Notes under the pieces: model-generated | The model's database searches: none | What the model saw: the letters and a program-made list of their open reading frames with translations, nothing else | What the model was told of the DNA's origin: nothing | Assembly: GCA_022704585.1 (NCBI GenBank) | Contig: JAKJGD010000198.1 | Location: 1 to 5,146, forward strand | DNA length: 5,146 bases | Reading direction: 5' to 3' | Source: Spirochaetota bacterium | GTDB taxonomy: Bacteria; Spirochaetota; UBA4802; UBA5550 | Shown here: piece by piece, positions 1-5,146 of the stretch | How the letters are laid out: each line of letters opens with the position of its first letter | Numbering within the stretch: position 1 is the stretch's first letter | Program-made: the position numbers and the translations under genes

Positions 1-97
1 AACCGCCGGCGACAGCTATCAGGGCGGTAACGGCGATCCAGAGCAAGACAAAAGCTGGTACAACCAGCACGATTAGAATACCGGCATCTGGTTTCAT
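1..97 (-). CDS. Start of a small or membrane-anchored protein, 3' end outside window
   Basis: Reading the minus strand from an ATG at 97-95 gives 32 codons that stay open to the window edge, beginning MKPDAGILIVLVVPAF. From about residue 6 to 30 the peptide is almost wholly hydrophobic (Ile, Leu, Val, Ala, Phe, with one Trp), enough for one membrane-spanning helix or an uncleaved signal anchor; no lipobox cysteine is seen. A strong Shine-Dalgarno sequence, GGGAGAG at 108-102, ends four bases before the ATG and supports this start. The gene lies 53 bp behind the ABC-F stop on the same strand, so it could be co-transcribed with it, although a GC-only block lies in between. The family cannot be named from 32 residues. 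The plus-strand frame over the same bases closes at 74-76 and looks less protein-like, but a plus-strand gene tail there is not fully excluded. Confidence 0.6.
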   Translation of the reverse strand, partial: MKPDAGILIVLVVPAFVLLWIAVTALIAVAGG

Positions 98-130
98 GCA
101 GCTCTCCCGTAATAATCCATCAGAATAGCA

Positions 131-150
131 GGGCCCCGGGGCCGGCCGGG
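131..150. other. GC-only palindromic block behind the ABC-F gene
   Basis: Twenty consecutive bases are all G or C, immediately after the ABC-F stop codon on the minus strand. The block contains the perfect 12-bp palindrome GGCCCCGGGGCC (132-143), the overlapping GGCCGGCC (140-147), and a possible stem pairing CCCGG (135-139) with CCGGG (146-150). Such a block would fold strongly in RNA and might attenuate read-through into the membrane-protein gene. No T-run follows it on either strand, so it is not a standard intrinsic terminator. Confidence 0.4.
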
Positions 151-2019
151 TTACTCCGTTACCGGAGCCTCCAGGACCTCCATCTCACGGTCAAATTCCT
201 GCACCTTGACCTCGAGCTCAGTTATCAGCACCTCCAGCTCATCGAAAAGCGAGTCAATCTCGTTCCTCATCTGATGTATCTCCCTGGATAACTGAGCGAT
301 GGTCTCGCCCTTCCCTATGCCTGATGCAGCAATTATGTCGTTGTTCAGCGCGGTGAGACGCCGCTCTTTCCTCTCGATATCCGACTCAACCTCCGAAATC
401 TTTGTCTTGAGCGGGTTGATCGACTTTGATTTTCGGGAAAGTATATCCGCGCGAAGCTTGCGAGCGTCCCTGCGGTTTACCGGCTCACGCTCGGATCGCA
501 CCACGTGCGCGGCTGCAGATTCTCTCTGTGAAGGGTAGGCGCGCTCTTCCTCCCATCCTATCTTGTCAAGAAAACTCTGGTAGCTCCCCTCGAACACCGA
601 CACACCGCCCCCCTGGAACACCACGAAACGGTTTGCCAGGGTGTGCAGGAACATCTCGTTGTGGGTCACGATCATGACCGCTCCATCGAAGTCGTCGATG
701 GCGGCAAGCAGTGCGTCAGACGATTCCATGTCCAGGTGGTTGGTAGGCTCGTCCAGCAGGAGCAGGTTCGATTTCTGCGCCAGGATCCTTCCCATGAGCA
801 CCCTGCTTTTCTCTCCGCCGGAGAGCACCCGTATGCTCTTGAGCGCCATATCGCCTTCGAACATCATTGCGCCGGCGATATCCCGGGCCCTCTGCCGCTC
901 GCACCCCGCGCTCATGATCTCTTCCTCTATCGTAAAGGAGTCATTGAGCCGCAGCACGTTGGTCTGCGCGAAGTGCCCTATGCTCATATCCCCATGCGAA
1001 TGGACCGCACCCGACCGGGGCTCAAGCTCTCCGGCCAGCAGGCGGAGAAGCGTGGTCTTGCCCTTGCCGTTCTTTCCAATGACGCAGATCCGGTCGCTCT
1101 TCCCGATGGTGAGGCCGAAGTTCCTGATCAGGTCCTCCTCGCCGTACGAGAAAGAGAGGCCGTCGACGGTCATGAGCACCTTGGCGGGAAACGGCTTGTA
1201 GGTGAAAGAGAAATCCAGGGTCTTGATCCTGTCAAGCTTGTCCAGCCGGTCCTGTTTTTCCAGCTGCTTGATGCGCGACTGTACCATGCCGGCAAGGCGG
1301 GCCTTGGCGCGGAAGCGGGTGATAAAGAGCTCGACTTCCTTTCGCTTTTTCTCATCGTTGATGCGCGTCTTCTCGAATATCTCCTCTTCCTTCAGAATCT
1401 GGTTATAGTATTTGTCGGTGCCGCCTTCGATGCGGCGTATCTTCTTGCGGTGGATTCCCATCGTATGCGTGGTAACGCTGTCCATGAAAGAGCGATCGTG
1501 GGTTATAACCATGAGCTCGCTCTTCCACTGCCGGAGGAACTTCTCGAGCCAGCGTATCGAGACAATGTCGAGATAGTTGGTCGGCTCATCGAGGAGCAGG
1601 AGATCCGGCTCCGATACCAGCACCCGCGCGAGGCCGAGCCGCACCTGATAACCTCCGGAAAATTCCGACGTGTTCCGTCCCATGTCCTGCTTCGTAAAAC
1701 CGAGGCCTGAAAGAATTTTTTCGGCCATCCACGTTTCGCCGTGAAGATGTTCCGGCAGCCCGCGGCAGGCCTCGGAAAGCACGGTCTGCTCGGAGAACAG
1801 GAGTTGCTGGGTGACGTATCCTATCCGGTAGTTGCGGGGAATGGATACTTCACCCGAGTCGGCCTGCTCCTCGCCGATGATGATACGGAAGAGCGTGGTC
1901 TTGCCGTGTCCGTTCCTTCCCACCAGCCCGATGCGCTCTTTCTGGTTGATGTTGAAGCTGACATCATCGAACAGGAGCTGGCTTCCAAAGGATTTCGATA
2001 GATTGGCTACTTGAATCAT
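151..2019 (-). CDS. ABC-F family twin-ATPase ribosome-associated protein
   Basis: A soluble ABC protein with two nucleotide-binding domains and no membrane segments, as in the ABC-F family (Uup, YheS, EttA and relatives), whose members bind the ribosomal E site and act on translation. Domain 1 has Walker A GRNGHGKT (residues 34-41), signature FSGGYQ (120-125), Walker B LLLLDEP (140-146, catalytic Glu145) and H-loop His174. A charged helical linker (about 203-270), the family's interdomain tRNA-interaction arm, follows. Domain 2 has GKNGKGKT (315-322), LSGGE (399-403), LLLLDEP (419-425, Glu424) and His453. The last ~90 residues are Lys/Arg/Glu-rich and look like the C-terminal coiled coil found in Uup-like and YheS-like members. 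All catalytic residues are intact and 622 aa is typical. The start MIQVANLSKSFG is the classic beginning of the first domain, though the ribosome binding site is weak (only TTGAG nearby). The subfamily, and whether it protects against antibiotics, cannot be told; a housekeeping role is likelier. It is divergent from the tetR gene, with 388 bp between them. Confidence 0.95.
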   Translation of the reverse strand: MIQVANLSKSFGSQLLFDDVSFNINQKERIGLVGRNGHGKTTLFRIIIGEEQADSGEVSIPRNYRIGYVTQQLLFSEQTVLSEACRGLPEHLHGETWMAEKILSGLGFTKQDMGRNTSEFSGGYQVRLGLARVLVSEPDLLLLDEPTNYLDIVSIRWLEKFLRQWKSELMVITHDRSFMDSVTTHTMGIHRKKIRRIEGGTDKYYNQILKEEEIFEKTRINDEKKRKEVELFITRFRAKARLAGMVQSRIKQLEKQDRLDKLDRIKTLDFSFTYKPFPAKVLMTVDGLSFSYGEEDLIRNFGLTIGKSDRICVIGKNGKGKTTLLRLLAGELEPRSGAVHSHGDMSIGHFAQTNVLRLNDSFTIEEEIMSAGCERQRARDIAGAMMFEGDMALKSIRVLSGGEKSRVLMGRILAQKSNLLLLDEPTNHLDMESSDALLAAIDDFDGAVMIVTHNEMFLHTLANRFVVFQGGGVSVFEGSYQSFLDKIGWEEERAYPSQRESAAAHVVRSEREPVNRRDARKLRADILSRKSKSINPLKTKISEVESDIERKERRLTALNNDIIAASGIGKGETIAQLSREIHQMRNEIDSLFDELEVLITELEVKVQEFDREMEVLEAPVTE

Positions 2020-2115
2020 GGCTCAATTTCAAACGGGACAATAGTTGTGGAACGCTCCCTGGATTTCAAATAGTTTTCCTTATAGTATCAGAATATTGCA
2101 TGCTTCGCCCCTTGA

Positions 2116-2130
2116 TGGCGATAACTATCG
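2116..2130 (+). repeat. Near-palindrome copy 1 (TGGCGATAACTATCG)
   Basis: First exact copy of the 13-nt core GCGATAACTATCG (2118-2130), with two more bases, TG, shared with copy 2. The arms CGATA and TATCG are inverted repeats around a central AC. It lies about 100 bp upstream of the ABC-F start on the minus strand, so it could affect that gene as well as tetR. Confidence 0.75.
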
Positions 2131-2233
2131 ACCATGCATTTATTTTTATCACACGGAATTAGAGAACAATATATTGAATATCCAGTCATTTCTGTCGAAG
2201 TATTGACAGCCATATAAAACTTCATTTGCATAA

Positions 2234-2243
2234 GATCACTATC
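2234..2243 (+). repeat. Degenerate copy of the palindrome core (GATCACTATC)
   Basis: This matches the inner core GATAACTATC at 9 of 10 positions but lacks the outer CG pairs. It lies 42 bp before the equivalent position in copy 2, close to the 45-bp step between copies 2 and 3, which is why it is noted. It could be chance in an AT-rich region. Confidence 0.3.
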
Positions 2244-2271
2244 TGTTAAGCCTTACTCTGAGTAAAAATAC

Positions 2272-2289
2272 TGGCGATAACTATCGCCA
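2272..2289 (+). repeat. Near-palindrome copy 2, the most complete (TGGCGATAACTATCGCCA)
   Basis: The fullest copy: perfect 8-bp inverted arms, TGGCGATA and TATCGCCA, around a central AC, 18 bp in all. This is the form expected of a binding site for a dimeric DNA-binding protein. It contains the exact 13-nt core at 2274-2286. The repressor or activator that would use it is not identified, and it does not resemble the TetR operator farther downstream. Confidence 0.75.
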
Positions 2290-2318
2290 AATCCAATTCT
2301 CTGCCACTCCCGAATGTA

Positions 2319-2331
2319 GCGATAACTATCG
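2319..2331 (+). repeat. Near-palindrome copy 3 (GCGATAACTATCG)
   Basis: Third exact copy of the 13-nt core, 45 bp after copy 2 and in the same orientation (central AC on the plus strand). Its centre lies about 35 bp upstream of the tetR -35 box, or about 70 bp upstream of the inferred transcription start, a distance at which class I activators often bind. The activator reading is inference. Confidence 0.75.
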
Positions 2332-2360
2332 TTCGCTTATTCACAGAAGATATTTTTTTG

Positions 2361-2389
2361 TTGACATTTATACCTACCGTCGGTATTTT
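2361..2389 (+). promoter_or_regulatory. Sigma70-type promoter of the tetR-nitroreductase operon
   Basis: A perfect -35 box TTGACA (2361-2366) and a -10 box TATTTT (2384-2389) are separated by exactly 17 bp. Transcription would start near 2395-2397, leaving a leader of only about 12 nt before the tetR ATG at 2408, with the AGGTAA ribosome binding site at its very 5' end. The operator sits in the spacer, so repressor binding would block RNA polymerase directly. Confidence 0.75.
2370..2386 (+). promoter_or_regulatory. TetR-type operator between the -35 and -10 boxes
   Basis: ATACCTACCGTCGGTAT is a 17-bp inverted repeat centred on 2378, with seven of eight base pairs symmetric (the T at 2375 and C at 2381 do not match). 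It resembles the common TetR-family operator style with ACCGAC/GTCGGT half-sites overlapping a promoter. Its position just upstream of a tetR gene points to autorepression and joint control of the downstream nitroreductase. No binding data are implied. Confidence 0.7.
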
Positions 2390-2395
2390 TTAAAC

Positions 2396-2401
2396 AGGTA
2401 A
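2396..2401 (+). promoter_or_regulatory. Ribosome binding site of tetR
   Basis: AGGTAA ends six bases before the ATG at 2408. It is a moderate match to the Shine-Dalgarno sequence and supports that start. It would be at or next to the predicted 5' end of the mRNA, so initiation may be weak. Confidence 0.5.
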
Positions 2402-2407
2402 AGAATA

Positions 2408-2998
2408 ATGACAAAAAAAGAGCCTAAAACCAAGCGAATCAGTGACATTCTAGACGCCTCCATTCAGGAATTCGTAGAAAAGGGCTATGAAAATACCACG
2501 ATGGAGTCAATAGCCGCCAGGGCAGGTCTTACCAAGGGAGGCCTGTATTATCATTTTAACAGCAAGGACGATATCCTGGTAAAGGCCAATGAAACGTTCA
2601 TGGAACCGATCTTTCTTTTCATGGGTGAAGCAATGGCCGATCCTGATCCGGCACGGGGTTTGGCCGGATACATCCGCAATTATCTCTCATACTGGACCGG
2701 TCACCCGCGCGAGCTGTCATTCGTTTTCCTCACCATGATAAAAACCATGGCAAGCGAGCAATTCCGGCACCTTTACAGGGGCTATACAACACAGATGACC
2801 GATTTTTTTAATACAATATACCTCACAGGCATCACAAGCAAGAGATTCAGATCATTTAACACCCGCAGCGCATCGCTCGCGCTCATGGCCGCCCTCGATG
2901 GCATCATCGGGTACCTGATAATCGACGCAGAACTTGTTCTCGAGCAGACCATCGAGGACTTCACTGAAACATTTATAACCACGTACAAGGAGAGATAG
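2408..2998 (+). CDS. TetR/AcrR-family transcriptional repressor
   Basis: A 196-aa protein, typical of TetR-family repressors. Residues about 10-57 form the N-terminal DNA-binding domain: the first helix ISDILDASIQEFVEKGYENT, then the helix-turn-helix SIAARAGLTKGGLYYHF (34-50) with the conserved Gly, Tyr-Tyr-His-Phe and the following SKDDIL. The rest is helical and variable, as expected for a ligand-binding and dimerisation domain, ending with a helix-rich stretch (ALMAALDGIIGYLI) that probably helps the dimer interface. The ligand cannot be read from the sequence. A TetR-type operator lies in its own promoter, and a nitroreductase gene starts one base after the stop, so it probably represses both genes and is released by a small electrophile, quinone or other substrate of the enzyme (inference, by analogy with NemR). 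The 5' part of the gene is more AT-rich than its neighbours. Confidence 0.93.
   Translation: MTKKEPKTKRISDILDASIQEFVEKGYENTTMESIAARAGLTKGGLYYHFNSKDDILVKANETFMEPIFLFMGEAMADPDPARGLAGYIRNYLSYWTGHPRELSFVFLTMIKTMASEQFRHLYRGYTTQMTDFFNTIYLTGITSKRFRSFNTRSASLALMAALDGIIGYLIIDAELVLEQTIEDFTETFITTYKER
2987..2994 (+). promoter_or_regulatory. Ribosome binding site of the nitroreductase gene inside tetR
   Basis: AAGGAGAG lies within the last codons of tetR; its GGAG ends seven bases before the ATG at 3000. This is much stronger than the tetR site. With the stop TAG at 2996-2998 and one spacer base, it implies translational coupling and probably more enzyme than repressor from one mRNA. Confidence 0.85.
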
Positions 2999-2999
2999 C

Positions 3000-3926
3000 A
3001 TGAAAGGAAAACCGGGGAAAACCATAACGACCGGATTCGGAGACGAATCGGGCAGGCCGGTGATTGATTACAAAATCTGCACCAGCTGCGGCACCTGCGT
3101 CCAGGTATGCAAGTCCTTCACGATCATCATGAGAGACGGAAAGCCGGCGGTCGATATCGATAACGAGCTCGGCTGCATTGCGTGCGGCCAGTGCATGGCG
3201 GTTTGCCCAAAGGGTGCTGTAACCGTTACAGGACGGAAGCTGGCCCCCGGCGACGCGTTCACGCTGCCTCCGAAGGAGAAGCGGGCAACGCCCGAGTCCC
3301 TGATGAACCTGCTTGTCAGCCGCAGGAGCATACGGGACTTCAGGGACCGGGAGCCCGAGCGGAAAACCATTGGCCGCATTCTCGAAATGTCCGCTACTGC
3401 GCCGATGGGCATACCCCCCTCTGACGTGGGGGTTACCGTGGTGAGCGGCCGCGCCCGGGTCCAGGAGCTGGCCGGTGACATCACCGGAGTGTTCGCTAAA
3501 TGGCAGGTGTTCTTCAACCCGGTGGTGATGCTGCTGATGCGCCCCTTCTTTAAAAAGGGAGAGATCGAGGCGTTCAAGGACTTCATTCTTCCCGCCACGA
3601 AGCTCATGATCGACGCGCGGAAAGAGGGAACGGACTATCTCTTTTATCACGCGCCGGTCGTGGCCCTGTTCCACCAGTCGCCCTACGCCGACCCGGTGGA
3701 CGGCCACATCGCCTGCACCTACGCGATGATCGCAGCCGAGTCGCTCGGCCTGGGCACCTGCATGATCGGAACGGTCGCGTTTGCGCTCGACCGGGAGAAA
3801 AAGCTCAAGGAAAAATGGGGCATACCGGCGGACAACAAGGTCGCCCTCGCCATGATCCTGGGATATCCGGCCTTCACATACAAGCGGGGGATACGACGAA
3901 CCTTCGCGAACGTGGTTTACAAATAA
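3000..3926 (+). CDS. Ferredoxin-nitroreductase fusion flavoprotein
   Basis: A 308-aa cytoplasmic oxidoreductase with two parts. Residues 20-76 are a bacterial-type ferredoxin with two cysteine sets, C27-C30-C33-C37 and C59-C62-C65-C69, each in the CxxCxxCxxxC spacing for a 4Fe-4S cluster. The usual proline after the fourth cysteine is present in the second set (CP) but replaced by Lys in the first. From about 100 to the end is a nitroreductase domain: SRRSIRDF (107-114) is the usual N-terminal FMN-contact motif, APMGIPPSD (134-142) the next flavin-loop region, and GLGTCMIG (250-257) the C-terminal motif, closing with a GYP segment (288-290). Such proteins use FMN to reduce nitro, quinone or related substrates, here probably taking electrons through the ferredoxin domain. 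A hydrophobic stretch at 168-184 may be part of the dimer interface or substrate cover rather than a membrane helix. The substrate is unknown. It shares an operon with tetR, and the start is fixed by the strong ribosome binding site. Confidence 0.92.
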   Translation: MKGKPGKTITTGFGDESGRPVIDYKICTSCGTCVQVCKSFTIIMRDGKPAVDIDNELGCIACGQCMAVCPKGAVTVTGRKLAPGDAFTLPPKEKRATPESLMNLLVSRRSIRDFRDREPERKTIGRILEMSATAPMGIPPSDVGVTVVSGRARVQELAGDITGVFAKWQVFFNPVVMLLMRPFFKKGEIEAFKDFILPATKLMIDARKEGTDYLFYHAPVVALFHQSPYADPVDGHIACTYAMIAAESLGLGTCMIGTVAFALDREKKLKEKWGIPADNKVALAMILGYPAFTYKRGIRRTFANVVYK

Positions 3927-3955
3927 ACACCGGCATGTACAGCAGTACCCAAATT

Positions 3956-3978
3956 GAATAACGTGCCAGCAGTTATTC
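3956..3978. repeat. Imperfect inverted repeat after the nitroreductase gene
   Basis: GAATAAC (3956-3962) and GTTATTC (3972-3978) are perfect 7-bp inverted arms, with further TGC/GCA pairing inside after one unpaired G. It starts 29 bp after the nitroreductase stop and could be a weak RNA hairpin or a protein site. No T-run follows, so a terminator call is not supported. Confidence 0.35.
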
Positions 3979-4013
3979 TATAAATACATGATGATAATTG
4001 TATTACCAGTCTA

Positions 4014-4048
4014 AATTTATTTCCGCTCCGCAGGAGCGGAAATAAATT
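4014..4048. terminator. Perfect 16-bp hairpin between convergent genes, possible bidirectional terminator
   Basis: AATTTATTTCCGCTCC (4014-4029) pairs without mismatch with 4033-4048 around a GCA loop (4030-4032). The upper stem is GC-rich and the lower stem AT-rich. It lies in the 158-bp gap between the nitroreductase and ygiQ genes, which converge, so a bidirectional terminator is the simplest role. Against the textbook form, each transcript reads T-rich before and A-rich after the GC stem, so neither strand has the expected U-run after it. It may instead be a stabilising 3' hairpin or a dispersed repeat element. Confidence 0.55.
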
Positions 4049-4055
4049 ATCCGGA

Positions 4056-4083
4056 ATTATTCACTATTAACTATTAACCGTTC
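4056..4083. repeat. Short degenerate 7-nt tandem repeat
   Basis: On the plus strand the bases read as four 7-nt units: ATTATTC, ACTATTA, ACTATTA, ACCGTTC. The middle two are identical and the outer two diverged. The run reaches the ygiQ stop codon (minus-strand TAA at 4087-4085, followed in frame by TGA within the repeat). It is too short for a confident family assignment. Confidence 0.4.
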
Positions 4084-4084
4084 A

Positions 4085-5146
4085 TTACCCCGTCAGAGCC
4101 CTCTTCTGCTTCTCCTTTTCCCGCATGTCACGCTCTACGAAGATGTACTCCCCGGTAAACGGGTCAATGCCCGTGTAGTACATGACCGTCGACCAGGTTG
4201 ACGGGAGGGGCGTGAATATCTGGACCTGCTCCGGTGCAAGGTGCAGCTCCTTCCTGGTGAACTGCGCCAGCGCGCGCATATCCTGGAGGTTACAGCCGGG
4301 ATGCGCGGCGATAAGGTAATAGGTGAGATACTGACGCTTGTTGAACTTGCGGCTGAGCTGGTTGAAAAGGTTCCGGAAGCGGATAAGGCTGTCAACCGCC
4401 GGCTTGCTCATAAGCGCGAGCACACGGCCGTCACTGTGCTCTGGCGCGACCTTGAGCTGCCCCGATACATGATAGTGCGCGATCTCGGACAGGTACTCCT
4501 TACCGTGCTCCCCGTCCGCCATGACAAGGTCATGCCGTATGCCCGAGGCGACGAACGCGTGATTCACGCCGGGGACCTTCCTGATGCGCCGGAGAAGGCC
4601 TGTGGCCCTCCGATGTGATATCTGCATGCTGGCGCACGGCCGCGGCGCAAGGCACCGCCGGTCCGGGCACGCTCCCCTGCGCGCCATCTTTTTGCATGAC
4701 ATCCCGTACATGTTTGCCGTGGGTCCGCCAACATCAGCGATGGTGCCCCCGAAGGACGCGTGGGCTGTCATGCGCCGCGCCTCTCTCACAACTGACTCCT
4801 CGCTCCGGGAGACGATGCCGGCCCCCTGGTGCGCGGCTATCGAGCAAAAATTGCACCCGCCGAAGCAGCCCCGGTGCGTGGTGATCGAAAAGCGGACCGT
4901 ATCCAGGGCCTTCACCCGGCCCATCTTCTTGTAGTACGGGTGCACATCGAGCTCAAAAGGCAGCTCGTGAACCCGGTCCAGCTCATGGGATGAAAGAGGC
5001 AGTGCGGGCCGGTTGTGCACGAGGAAGCGGTCCCCGTGCTTCTGCGACATTCCCTTGACCGCGGCCGGGTCATTGTTGCAGAAAAAAAGCTCGCTCATGC
5101 GGATGAACTCGCGCTTGTCGCGCGCGGCGGTCTCGTACGGCGGCAG
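4085..5146 (-). CDS. ygiQ: YgiQ-family radical SAM protein, 5' end outside window
   Basis: The frame is open to the right edge, so the ATG at 5098 is internal: the 16 codons before it read LPPYETAARDKREFIR, which matches the conserved LPPFE...DK segment I recall in E. coli YgiQ. Visible are 353 residues. The radical SAM cluster motif is GCFGGCNFC (CxxxCxxC, cysteine codons near 4867, 4855 and 4846), holding the 4Fe-4S cluster that cleaves S-adenosylmethionine. Further family marks are GGPTANMYG, a Cys-rich stretch after it (CKK...CPDRRC...C), VAPEHS, AAHPGC and the C-terminal YYTGIDPFTGE. The N-terminal part, probably 200-300 residues, is missing. The protein ends soon after YTGIDPFTGE, as in compact family members, without the basic tail of the E. 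coli form. The biochemical role of YgiQ is not established. It is convergent with the nitroreductase gene; its promoter is off the window. Confidence 0.93.
   Translation of the reverse strand: MPPYETAARDKREFIRMSELFFCNNDPAAVKGMSQKHGDRFLVHNRPALPLSSHELDRVHELPFELDVHPYYKKMGRVKALDTVRFSITTHRGCFGGCNFCSIAAHQGAGIVSRSEESVVREARRMTAHASFGGTIADVGGPTANMYGMSCKKMARRGACPDRRCLAPRPCASMQISHRRATGLLRRIRKVPGVNHAFVASGIRHDLVMADGEHGKEYLSEIAHYHVSGQLKVAPEHSDGRVLALMSKPAVDSLIRFRNLFNQLSRKFNKRQYLTYYLIAAHPGCNLQDMRALAQFTRKELHLAPEQVQIFTPLPSTWSTVMYYTGIDPFTGEYIFVERDMREKEKQKRALTG

Larger units (their letters stand above)
2020..2407. promoter_or_regulatory. Divergent AT-rich intergenic control region
   Basis: This 388-bp gap separates the leftward ABC-F gene from the rightward tetR gene and has no credible ORF. 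By hand count 2041-2400 is about 36% G+C, far below the flanking genes. It holds three copies of GCGATAACTATCG plus a degenerate one, and the tetR promoter and operator at its right end. A leftward promoter for the ABC-F gene must be here or in a longer transcript, but no convincing -35/-10 pair was found; the best -10 lookalike is TATAAG or TACTAT on the minus strand around 2079-2087, without a good -35. A 6-bp inverted repeat (TGCATG 2097-2102, CATGCA 2133-2138) brackets the first palindrome copy. Confidence 0.7.

Noticed and set aside
2..76. C-terminal tail of a plus-strand gene ending in TAG at 74-76
   Set aside because: The opposite strand has a strong ribosome binding site and a coherent hydrophobic N-terminus over the same bases, which is the better reading.
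643..1710. Long plus-strand open frame of 355 codons opposite the ABC-F gene
   Set aside because: It lies wholly antisense to a gene with all ABC motifs intact, shows no recognisable domain, and is explained by the GC-rich codon use of the real gene.
2079..2110. Leftward promoter for the ABC-F gene
   Set aside because: TATAAG or TACTAT on the minus strand could be a -10, but the sequence 17 bp upstream (CGAAGC or GGGCGA) is no -35, so I could not support it.
2203..2236. Second plus-strand promoter starting at TTGACA (2203-2208)
   Set aside because: The -35 is perfect but the bases 17 bp on (TTGCAT) make a poor -10, and TAAGAT lies 22 bp away, too far.
2116..2331. CRISPR array
   Set aside because: The repeats are only 13-18 nt and the steps between exact copies are 156 and 45 bp, so there are no regular spacers; no cas genes are present.
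2973..3707. Minus-strand open frame of 244 codons opposite the nitroreductase gene
   Set aside because: It is antisense to a clear ferredoxin-nitroreductase, has a His/Arg/Gly-rich unstructured look, and no family motif.
4085..5098. Complete short radical SAM gene starting at the ATG at 5098
   Set aside because: The frame continues upstream to the window edge with residues that match the YgiQ family, so the ATG is an internal methionine.

Overview
The window looks like a stretch of chromosome from a bacterium of moderate to high G+C content. The coding regions are clearly GC-rich, while the main intergenic gap (2020-2407) is only about 36% G+C by hand count. A two-cluster ferredoxin-nitroreductase fusion and a YgiQ-type radical SAM protein fit an anaerobic or facultative lifestyle. 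Deltaproteobacteria-like and spirochaete-like lineages both seem plausible, but nothing here fixes the taxon. There are no rRNA or tRNA genes, transposases, phage genes or CRISPR arrays.

Layout from left to right. (1) Positions 1-97, minus strand: the start of a gene for a protein with an N-terminal membrane segment, running off the window. (2) 131-150: a block made only of G and C, in the gap behind the next gene. (3) 151-2019, minus: a complete ABC-F type twin-ATPase protein of 622 aa, a ribosome-associated translation factor family. (4) 2020-2407: a divergent AT-rich intergenic region. It holds three exact copies and one degenerate copy of a 13-nt near-palindrome (GCGATAACTATCG), then a well-formed sigma70-type promoter with a 17-bp TetR-type operator between its -35 and -10 boxes. 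(5) 2408-2998, plus: a TetR-family repressor. (6) 3000-3926, plus: a ferredoxin-nitroreductase fusion that starts one base after the repressor stop. (7) 3927-4084: a convergent gap with a perfect 16-bp hairpin and a short run of 7-nt repeats. (8) 4085-5146, minus: the C-terminal 353 codons of a YgiQ-family radical SAM protein, with its 5' end outside the window.

The most coherent unit is the TetR-nitroreductase operon. The likely circuit is that the repressor binds the operator inside its own promoter and so controls itself and the flavoenzyme together. An electrophile, quinone, nitro compound or similar ligand would relieve repression. This resembles the nemRA logic of enterobacteria, but with an enzyme that carries its own iron-sulfur electron-transfer domain. 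The repeated palindromes upstream are not explained by this TetR operator; they suggest a second DNA-binding protein acting on the same divergent region, or a local repeat family. No obviously new multi-gene system is visible. The repeated palindrome is the least explained signal.
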